From positions 1-64,000 of the forward strand of contig CAIQVX010000359.1 in assembly GCA_903875275.1 (NCBI GenBank): a stretch of DNA of 64,000 bases, written 5' to 3'. Shown here in pieces: positions 18,575-26,361 of this stretch. The position numbers and the translations under genes are program-made. This DNA comes from an uncultured beta proteobacterium (GTDB lineage Bacteria; Pseudomonadota; Gammaproteobacteria; Burkholderiales; Burkholderiaceae_C). The notes under the pieces were generated by a model. The model made no database searches. It saw only the letters and a list, made by a program, of their open reading frames with translations, and was not told where the DNA came from. The stretch's first letter is position 1. Each line of letters opens with the position of its first letter.

Positions 18575-20518
18575 ATGAGTGGAGCTCGTGCAACGATTAT
18601 GAATGATCCAGTCACCCTTTTGCCAGTTTCTCCAGCGGTACAGCTCAGTATCCGAGGGCTGGACAATCTGACCAACAACCTGATTGTGGGCGGTCTGTAC
18701 ATACTCATTGCAGAAACACCTTCAGCCCGCTTTCCGGTGCTGGCCGGGAGCCTCGGTGCCGCACTCAAGGACGGCCTGCCCTGCACCGTCATCGTACCGT
18801 CCAACCCGGAGTCTTTCATTCAGCGAATCGAGTCCTTCGGCCACTCCATCACGCCCGGGCTGACCACCAGTGATCGCCTGCAGTTCTTTGTCATGCAGGA
18901 TGAGTTTTCGAAGACGATGTTCCGCTACGGCGCTGAGGGTTTTGTCAAGGAGTTGGACCATTTTGAAGTTCCACCGGGCAGCTACCTGGTTTTTGACCAG
19001 GCCGATGAACTGCTCAGCCTGCACGATCTGTCGCTCTCGCTGGACCAGGTGGACGTCATTGGCAAATGGTTGCACGAGCGGCAGATCACCGCGCTGCTGG
19101 TTTTTTCGCGCGTCACCGAGGCTCACGCCAACACACTCAACGCCTTGATGGACAACTTGACCGGGATCGCCCGGCTTGGAGGAAACCGGGAGGGACTGGA
19201 GCTGAACTTCGACTACTGGCAGTCCCCTGACGGCACCGTTGCGGCCAAGAACTTCCGGCTGATCACGCTGGAGTCAGGGCTCTACGAAGCGGGTATGAAG
19301 TCTGTCGCGGTCGAGCAGTTTGCGGGTGAGCCTGGCGAGGAGACCGAGGTCGAACCGCAGGACCTGGAACCTCACTTCTTCTATATGGACCCGGATCTGG
19401 GCAGCGTGGCCAAACAGATGCCAGGCGTCTGGGCGCGGGTTGATACCCTGGTCGGCATGATGCACGCCAGTCGCAGCGCGCGTTCGGGTACTGTGATCCT
19501 GAGATTTCAGGGCGACACCAGCTTGCGTCAGTTGTCGGAAACTGTCCACACACTGCGCATGACCCTGGGACGGCGGGCACACATCGTGGTGCAGGAAAAG
19601 GGGGCTTCCCTGCGCTACCAGAACGAAGCCCTGCTGCTGCGTCTGGGCGCCAATCTGGTGGTGCACAAGGACGTGCCCACCAGCCGTCTGCCGCTATTGC
19701 TTGAGTCGTTGCGCGGCCAGATCTTCAGCCGCGATGTCAACATCAACTTCGAGGCGGCACTCTCCAGCGTCAACCCGAGCCGACTGCGCGGCTACCTTCT
19801 GCCTGCGCGCTTTGTGCGTGAGGTGAATATCATTCTGGAGCGCGCCGAAACCCTCAACGTGCCCTACGCCATGGTGGTTGGCAAGCCGGCACAAAGTACG
19901 ACCATGGTCGATGTCCTGATGCGCATCAAGCTCGCGCGCCCCGGCGATCTGATCACGGCCGACAACAGTTACTGCTATCTATTCCTCAACGCGTGCCCGC
20001 AAACAGTGCTGCTGACAACCCTGGAACGGCTTCTGGGCGGTGCGCTGGAGGACTCGTTCGAGGCCCCAAGATTTCTGGTGGAGAGTGCCGAAGTGGGGGC
20101 TGAACTGGCAGCCCTGACACACGCCGTCGAACACGGCGAGCTGCCAGACTATTCGTCGCTGAGCGAGCCGTTGGAGGTGATCGAGGACGCAGAGCCGGCC
20201 AGGTCGCAGGCATCGGCCGCGACAGCCCTGGCGGCAGTGGTCCCCCTTGGTGCCCCTGCCAGTGCGGCGACAGCGGCTTCGCGCTTCGTGGCACGCGATG
20301 AGGTGCGCTCCCCTGCTGACGCCCGCACCAGCAACATTCGCACCCAGCCACTACCGGGGCCCGACACCGGGGCCGAGCCCGTAGAGCCTGCACAATCGCC
20401 ATCCGCCATGCCGGTTTTTGGAAAGAAGGAAGCGCCCTGGGCCAAGCGCGCTGCGCCGCCTGCGTCCGCTACCGCTGCGGCCAGGAACACGCCTGCGCCG
20501 GCCGATCCAGCTACCTGA
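18575..20518 (+). CDS. BcsE-like protein with GIL domain (putative c-di-GMP receptor); start could be 18599
   Basis: N-terminal NTPase-like region (GGLYILIAETPSARFPVLAGSL...), GIL region with RPGD (RxGD) at 19937-19948 followed by LITADNSYCYLFLNAC; Ala/Pro-rich C-terminal tail. Confidence 0.75.
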   Translation: MSGARATIMNDPVTLLPVSPAVQLSIRGLDNLTNNLIVGGLYILIAETPSARFPVLAGSLGAALKDGLPCTVIVPSNPESFIQRIESFGHSITPGLTTSDRLQFFVMQDEFSKTMFRYGAEGFVKELDHFEVPPGSYLVFDQADELLSLHDLSLSLDQVDVIGKWLHERQITALLVFSRVTEAHANTLNALMDNLTGIARLGGNREGLELNFDYWQSPDGTVAAKNFRLITLESGLYEAGMKSVAVEQFAGEPGEETEVEPQDLEPHFFYMDPDLGSVAKQMPGVWARVDTLVGMMHASRSARSGTVILRFQGDTSLRQLSETVHTLRMTLGRRAHIVVQEKGASLRYQNEALLLRLGANLVVHKDVPTSRLPLLLESLRGQIFSRDVNINFEAALSSVNPSRLRGYLLPARFVREVNIILERAETLNVPYAMVVGKPAQSTTMVDVLMRIKLARPGDLITADNSYCYLFLNACPQTVLLTTLERLLGGALEDSFEAPRFLVESAEVGAELAALTHAVEHGELPDYSSLSEPLEVIEDAEPARSQASAATALAAVVPLGAPASAATAASRFVARDEVRSPADARTSNIRTQPLPGPDTGAEPVEPAQSPSAMPVFGKKEAPWAKRAAPPASATAAARNTPAPADPAT

Positions 20519-20598
20519 TCCGGTACGCCAAGTTGGGTACAGGCGCCGCACTATCTATGCAACAATGACACAGGAATAACTAAGGTGGCTCGACTCCC

Positions 20599-22059
20599 AT
20601 GAAACCGTTCCATTGCCCGTCAACCCTTCCATCAGGCCGCGCCAAACCGGTCAGGTCTTTGAAATGGAAGTTAGCCCCTTTTCTCTTGTCGCAGACACTG
20701 GCTTTGCCAGCGCTGGCGCAGACCACCGATTTCTCACCAAGTGCGCCCAGTGGCCGCTCGGGTCTGTCCGGTCCCGGTACGGAGCCGTTGATCCTGGCGC
20801 CATTCAAGTACATTGCACCGTCCAGTGTCGACAGCACCGACCGCGGCGCACCAACCGAACCCGCAAAGCCCAAGCGCAAGCCAGCACACCAGCGCATCGC
20901 CGATCTCAGCGCCGCCGGTGATTACAAGGCCGCTGGCACCGAGGGCCTGGCCCTGATGTCGCGGGACAAGCCCGATGAAGAGTTGCAGCTGATTGTGGCC
21001 AACAGTCTGGCCTGGACCGGTCGCCTGAAAGAGGCAGTGCCCGCGTACCAGGGACTGCGCACCGGGAAATACGCCGATCAGGCCGCCGTGGGCCTGGCCA
21101 GCATTTACCATTGGCGGGGCCGTGACGACCAGGCCTTGCCACTGTACCGGGCGGTTCTGGCCAACGATCCTGGCAACACCAGCGCTCTGGAGGGTCTCGA
21201 TCTGGCCACGCGCGAGACCGCCCCGCGCACCCTGCTCAGCTTTGGCCAGGGCCGGGATTCTGCGGATGACGAGCGCCGCTCCGTCACGCTCAGTCACCGC
21301 TGGCGCGACCGTACCGGCACCCACATTTACGAGGTGGAAACCAGCGGCGTTCTGGACACGCTGCCTGGCGTAGAGACCAGGCAGCAGGACCTGACGTTTC
21401 GTTACCAAAACGTGGGGATGGCGCTCAAACCCAGTCTGGAGTTGAGCATGCCCACCAAGGACGACAATTCCCTGTATGCCAGCGCCAGTGTCAAGCTCTT
21501 TGACGACAAGCTGAGCCTCAGTGCAGGTCGTGTCAACTTTGGACGGATGGCGACGAACCCGAAGGCACTGGCCTTGCATCTGTCGGCCATGCATATCGGC
21601 ATCACGGCATCCAGGGAATTCTCATTCGGCACGCTGCAGGGCAAGATCAATCTCTACGATGTCTCCGACGACAATCTCGTGGCAGGGGGGACCCTGCACC
21701 TGAACTCCAGTTGGAGACCGCTGGGTAGCAATTTCAAGCCCTTCATTGGCATCGAGAGCCGGGGCGCCAAATTCAACACCGCCAACTACTGGTCGCCCGA
21801 GCAGGGAATGGGCATGCTCTATTCCGGGCTGCTCGGGGAGTGGGGGTCGATGGACTGGACACTTTATGCCTCCGGCCAGATCGGCTTGCGTCTCTTTGGC
21901 GATGCCGGCACCAGCTGGAGTGTCTCCGGCGGCGGCAAGTACTGGCTGACACACAACACCGCGCTCAGTGTCAATCTCTGGTCTCTTGACAGTTGGCGCG
22001 ACAACGCCGCCTACCGGGCCCGAGCCGCCACCGTGAATCTGGAAACGCTTTGGAGATAA
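20599..22059 (+). CDS. PgaA-like outer-membrane protein: short TPR region plus beta-barrel
   Basis: RIADLSAAGDYKAAGTEGLALMSRDKPDEELQLIVANSLAWTGRLKEAVPAYQGLRTG TPR-like; C-terminal barrel ending TVNLETLWR. Confidence 0.6.
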   Translation: MKPFHCPSTLPSGRAKPVRSLKWKLAPFLLSQTLALPALAQTTDFSPSAPSGRSGLSGPGTEPLILAPFKYIAPSSVDSTDRGAPTEPAKPKRKPAHQRIADLSAAGDYKAAGTEGLALMSRDKPDEELQLIVANSLAWTGRLKEAVPAYQGLRTGKYADQAAVGLASIYHWRGRDDQALPLYRAVLANDPGNTSALEGLDLATRETAPRTLLSFGQGRDSADDERRSVTLSHRWRDRTGTHIYEVETSGVLDTLPGVETRQQDLTFRYQNVGMALKPSLELSMPTKDDNSLYASASVKLFDDKLSLSAGRVNFGRMATNPKALALHLSAMHIGITASREFSFGTLQGKINLYDVSDDNLVAGGTLHLNSSWRPLGSNFKPFIGIESRGAKFNTANYWSPEQGMGMLYSGLLGEWGSMDWTLYASGQIGLRLFGDAGTSWSVSGGGKYWLTHNTALSVNLWSLDSWRDNAAYRARAATVNLETLWR

Positions 22060-23417
22060 AGGGCGCCGGGCGCTATGCCTGGCGTTACGGCTGGGCCACT
22101 CTGGCCGTGGGCGGTGTGGCTATCTTGCTGGCTTTTAGCTACGACGCCGTGCGGGATTCCCAGGGCTCGTTCATGGTTTTGCTGCAAAACTATGTGCTGG
22201 CCGCGGTCACCTACTATCTGCTTTTCTTTCTGATCCTGCTGGTCTTGCGTTTTGCGATTCTGATCCTGTACTCCTTCATGGATCACCTCGAATCTTTGTA
22301 CAAAGTGCGTGGCAAGGAGGGCTTCAGGTACCGTGAAGACAGTTCCCTGCCGATGATCTCGTTGATCGTCCCGGCCTACAACGAGGGCCCGGTTATTCAA
22401 CCAGCGATGCGTGCCTTGCTGGCCATGGACTACCCAAATTACGAGGTCATTGTGGTCGATGACGGTTCCACAGATGACACTTATGAGAAAGCCCTCGAGG
22501 TGGCACGTAAGTCACTGGAGGTGGAGGTGCGCGTCATTACCAAGCGCAATGGCGGCAAGGCTGACGCCCTGAACACCGGCATATCCCTGGCACGCGGTGA
22601 GTTTGTTCTGAACATGGACGGCGACACCAAACTGTCCCCCAACACCTTGCGCGTCTGCATCCGGCATTTCGAGAATTCCAAGGTCGGCGCGGTCGCCGGC
22701 AACGTGAAGGTGATCAACCGCGAAAATCTCTGGACCCGGATTCAGGCACTGGAATATGTTGAGGGCCTCGCAATGGCACGCAAGGCACAGAGCTTTGGAC
22801 GGGTCGTCAACATCATCCCCGGACCGCTGGGCATGTTTCGCAAGTCGGTCCTGCAGCAAGCCGGAGGCTACGACCGAGACACTTTTGCCGAAGACTGTGA
22901 CCTGACGCTCAAACTGCTGATGCGCGGCTGGCACATTGCTTACGAACCGGCGGCCATTGCCTGGGTCGAGACACCCAGCGGCCTGCTCGACCTGCTCAAG
23001 CAGCGCTACCGCTGGACGCGTGGCATTTTGCAGGCCACCGCCAAACACAGCCACGCGTTGTGGCAGCCGCGCAAGGCCGGAATCAACTGCTATATTCTGT
23101 GGTACATGCTGTTCGAAGGCGTGATGTGGCCTTTTTCGAATCTGCTGGGCAACCTCTTCTTTGCCTTTGTCGGTCTGCAGTACGGCCTCGCCACACTGCT
23201 TTTTTACTGGTGGCTGCAACTCACCGTGCTGGACGTGGTTGCTGCAGCCTACTGTGTTGTGGTTGAAGAGGAAGAGCCTTCCCTTATTTTTTACGCCATC
23301 ATGTTCCGGCTTTTTTATATTAATATCATCGACGTGTCCAAGGTCTTTGCCACCATCGAGCAGTGGCGGGGCCAGTCAATGACATGGGGCAAGCTGGAGC
23401 GAGAAGGAAAACTCTGA
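22050..23417 (+). CDS. Processive family 2 glycosyltransferase (PgaC/IcaA/NodC-like polysaccharide synthase)
   Basis: SLIVPAYNEGPVIQPA, VIVVDDGSTDDT, LNMDGDTK, FAEDCDLTLKLLMRGW, KQRYRWTRGIL (QxxRW); TM helices both ends; likely TTG start overlapping upstream stop. Confidence 0.88.
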   Translation: MEIKGAGRYAWRYGWATLAVGGVAILLAFSYDAVRDSQGSFMVLLQNYVLAAVTYYLLFFLILLVLRFAILILYSFMDHLESLYKVRGKEGFRYREDSSLPMISLIVPAYNEGPVIQPAMRALLAMDYPNYEVIVVDDGSTDDTYEKALEVARKSLEVEVRVITKRNGGKADALNTGISLARGEFVLNMDGDTKLSPNTLRVCIRHFENSKVGAVAGNVKVINRENLWTRIQALEYVEGLAMARKAQSFGRVVNIIPGPLGMFRKSVLQQAGGYDRDTFAEDCDLTLKLLMRGWHIAYEPAAIAWVETPSGLLDLLKQRYRWTRGILQATAKHSHALWQPRKAGINCYILWYMLFEGVMWPFSNLLGNLFFAFVGLQYGLATLLFYWWLQLTVLDVVAAAYCVVVEEEEPSLIFYAIMFRLFYINIIDVSKVFATIEQWRGQSMTWGKLEREGKL

Positions 23418-23418
23418 C

Positions 23419-23649
23419 ATGGATCTTATTTCCATCCTGGCAACGGTCATTCTGATCACCACCGTCGGCACCATGGTGGTCGGCGTTGGCGCCTATGCGG
23501 CTTTCAAGCTGCGTGACAAGCGCCGTCCAAGCAGCAACCGGGCTGATGAGACTCTGAATGCCGGTGAACAGCTGGAGCCTGTGTTTCTGAGGCGCTATGT
23601 CCCTGGGGTGCCAGTTCAGGCGGCACCCGAGTCGGCACCTGATGCGTAA
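23419..23649 (+). CDS. Small single-TM protein between GT2 synthase and deacetylase
   Basis: 76 aa, MDLISILATVILITTVGTMVVGVGAYAAFKLRDKRRPSS; contiguous with flanking genes. Confidence 0.6.
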   Translation: MDLISILATVILITTVGTMVVGVGAYAAFKLRDKRRPSSNRADETLNAGEQLEPVFLRRYVPGVPVQAAPESAPDA

Positions 23650-25544
23650 TGGCGCGGCACCCGTCACTGCATCCCGCTGGAGTCAAAGTACCCGAGATTG
23701 AGCGTCGGGGACGACGCTCGTCCCTCCTGGGCCTGGGCCCGTACCTGCCGGCCATGATCATCCTGAGCCTGGCTGTGCCCTTGCTCATTTACCTGTTGTT
23801 CATGCAGTCGATGGGCTGGAATCTGCCCCTGCTTGGAATGCATGGCGCGGTCTCGGTGGCGAAACCGGCTGGCTCCAACGTCATTCTGTACAACTCGAGC
23901 AACAGCAAGTCGTATTTCGCCGGTATTGGGGGAAATTACGACGTCCTGTTGGGTCCCTGGCGCAGCTATTTTCTGAGTCGCAAGCTTGAGTTCCGGGAAG
24001 TACAGACGCCGGCTCAGTTGCACCAGCAGGACAGCGGCGTTCTGGTGCTACCCTCCGCGGTAGCCCTGAGCGACGAGGAGCGCTTTGAGATCATGGCGTT
24101 CCGCAGCAAGGGAGGCGCCATACTGGGGACCTGGGCCACTGGCACGCGCGACGGCAAGGGGGTCTGGCAAGGCTGGCAGTTTCTGGGGAATCTGGGAGTC
24201 CGAGTGATTGGTGAACTGCCCGCGAGCGCCAACGCCAACGCCCTGATCCTGACGGGAGAGTCACCGGTGTCCCACACCACCCTGGCAGGCCAGCGAATCG
24301 AATTATCCAAGACCGCGGAGTCCATGCTGCGCGCTGGTGGAGAAATGGTGGCCGGTCGTTTCATGAACTGGTCCCGCATTCCAGATGAGGAGCGCCGCGG
24401 CGAAGGTGCCGTGATTTTTTCCGAAACTTCAGAGCAATTGGGGCGATTTGCCTATTACGCCTTCGCCGAATCGGCGTGGGAAGCACACACGCTGGGAACC
24501 TATGAGGTGATCGACGACACCTTGAATTGGCTGCGGCGCGAGCCCAGCATGATTCGCGCGGCCTGGCCCGCAGGCAAGCGTGCAGCGCAAATTATCGAAA
24601 TGGACACCGAGGAGGGCTTTTCCAATGCGCTTGCCTTTGCATCAATGTTGCAGTCCATCAACTACCGTGGCACGTTTTACCTTCTAACCTCGGTGGCCAG
24701 GACCTTTCCCCAGATCGTGACCCAGTTGGCACGCGACTTTGAAATTGGTTACCACGGAGACGTTCATACCAGTTTCAAGGGCCAACCGAGCACCGATCAG
24801 GAACAGCGTCTGCGCGCCATGAAGGCTGAGTTGGCATCCCTGGCACCTGATCTGAACGGAGTCACTGGCTTTCGGGCGCCAACTGAAGGCTATGACGCGG
24901 TCACCGAGCAGCTACTGCCCAAGTTCGGCATTCGCCATCACACTGCCGATCCCAACCGCAGCAGCGCGCGCCTGCCAGTGCTGGTGCGCACCGAAGGTGG
25001 GGACCCGGCCAATACGCTCGTGGTACTTCCAAGAACCCAGCGCGATGACATCAACTTGTACTGGGAGAAGCTCAATACCGAGCAGACCACCCGGGCACTG
25101 ATTGACGATTTCGATCTGTCACTCGATACCGCCTCCCTGGGGCTGCTGAGCGTGCACAGCCAGAATTTCAAGGCAGACGGCACGCTGATCGCAGCCATGC
25201 CGGGTTTTCTCGAACATTTGAAGTTGCGTCGAGATCTGCTCTGGATGGCTTCTGCGGGTCAGGTGGCAGACTGGTGGCGCGACCGCGAACGGTTCAGATT
25301 ATCCTCGAGCGCCAGTGGCAAACGCCTGGAATTCAACATCACCATCACCGGCGATCAGCCTTTGAGCGGCGCCACCGTGATCGTGATGCTTCCGCAAAAA
25401 GGGGTTCAAGCTGTGGTAGAGGGTGCCAAGATTGGCATGGTCAAGCCCACCGTATCCAAAATTGATGACTACCGAGCGGCCATTGTGTTTGACAAGCTGG
25501 CCCCGGGCTCCTACGTTTACCAGACCACTTTCTCATCGCGATGA
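23649..25544 (+). CDS. Membrane-anchored polysaccharide deacetylase-like (CE4-related) protein, paralogue B
   Basis: N-terminal TM; FYLLTSVARTFPQIV, EIGYHGDVHTSFKGQ (HxxxH), VTGFRAPTEGYDAVTEQLLPKFGIRHH. Confidence 0.75.
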   Translation: MARHPSLHPAGVKVPEIERRGRRSSLLGLGPYLPAMIILSLAVPLLIYLLFMQSMGWNLPLLGMHGAVSVAKPAGSNVILYNSSNSKSYFAGIGGNYDVLLGPWRSYFLSRKLEFREVQTPAQLHQQDSGVLVLPSAVALSDEERFEIMAFRSKGGAILGTWATGTRDGKGVWQGWQFLGNLGVRVIGELPASANANALILTGESPVSHTTLAGQRIELSKTAESMLRAGGEMVAGRFMNWSRIPDEERRGEGAVIFSETSEQLGRFAYYAFAESAWEAHTLGTYEVIDDTLNWLRREPSMIRAAWPAGKRAAQIIEMDTEEGFSNALAFASMLQSINYRGTFYLLTSVARTFPQIVTQLARDFEIGYHGDVHTSFKGQPSTDQEQRLRAMKAELASLAPDLNGVTGFRAPTEGYDAVTEQLLPKFGIRHHTADPNRSSARLPVLVRTEGGDPANTLVVLPRTQRDDINLYWEKLNTEQTTRALIDDFDLSLDTASLGLLSVHSQNFKADGTLIAAMPGFLEHLKLRRDLLWMASAGQVADWWRDRERFRLSSSASGKRLEFNITITGDQPLSGATVIVMLPQKGVQAVVEGAKIGMVKPTVSKIDDYRAAIVFDKLAPGSYVYQTTFSSR

Positions 25545-26336
25545 GCGTGGTGTCTGGTGCGGCCGCACTAGGGCGGCGGCGCAGTGCGTGATCAACCAGC
25601 GCGCCAGTCGCACAATGTCGCGGCTGGCGTCGCAAGCACCATCATATTGAAGCAGCGGACGCTCAAAAGCGAGCGCTTCCGAAACCGCGGCGGCGCGCCC
25701 AATGGTGATCGGGCAAAGCTGTCTCTGGTAGCTGCGCTGCAGCTCGGTGCAGACCTGGGTCGCGAGTTCATTGTTCTGGGAGACTTGATTGACCAGAAGG
25801 TGCAACCCGTAAAAGTCGCTGCGTTCGCTGGTGTACTCCTGAACCAGGGTTTGCAAGCGTGCAATCGTCGCAAACGAAGCTGCATCTGCCAGCACCACCC
25901 CCAGCGCCCATTGGGACGCCAACAGTGCCTGCTGCAGGAACGCCGAAGGGCCGGGCGGCGTGTCCAGAATCACAAAGTCGAAAGCACGCTGGTCCAGTGA
26001 AAACAACTGCTCCAGAACCCAGCCCGGGTGCTGCTTCAGCATGGCTTCAAATTCTTCCAGTTCGGACTTCAGTGCCGTGCCGAACGGAATGAATTTCACA
26101 CCGAATGGACTCCTGTAGATCAACTTCGCCGTGATGCCTTCGCGCACGATGCCAGAAATGTCGCGTGGGTCCATGCCAAGATGCAATCGCAACGCATTCT
26201 GCATGTCCAGATCAATCAGCAACACACGCTGTCCTTCCTGCGCCAGAGCTATCGCCACATTGGCAGCCAGTGTCGTCTTCCCGACCCCACCCTTGGCGGA
26301 AATGAAAGAGATGACCTGCATGGATGGGTGCGGCAT
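25533..26336 (-). CDS. MinD/ParA-family ATPase, second BcsQ-like (YhjQ) protein
   Basis: SFISAKGGVGKTTLAANVAIALAQ deviant Walker A, LLIDLDMQNALRLHLGMDP, FVILDTPPGPSAFLQQALLAS. Confidence 0.85.
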   Translation of the reverse strand: MPHPSMQVISFISAKGGVGKTTLAANVAIALAQEGQRVLLIDLDMQNALRLHLGMDPRDISGIVREGITAKLIYRSPFGVKFIPFGTALKSELEEFEAMLKQHPGWVLEQLFSLDQRAFDFVILDTPPGPSAFLQQALLASQWALGVVLADAASFATIARLQTLVQEYTSERSDFYGLHLLVNQVSQNNELATQVCTELQRSYQRQLCPITIGRAAAVSEALAFERPLLQYDGACDASRDIVRLARWLITHCAAALVRPHQTPRSSR

Positions 26337-26361
26337 CAGGCCAGTGCTGCCATGGCCATCA

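Noticed and set aside
24730-24750. TGGCACG...TTTG resembling a sigma-54 promoter
   Set aside because: Spacing and the -12 element do not match TGGCAC-N5-TTGC, and it lies inside the deacetylase coding sequence.
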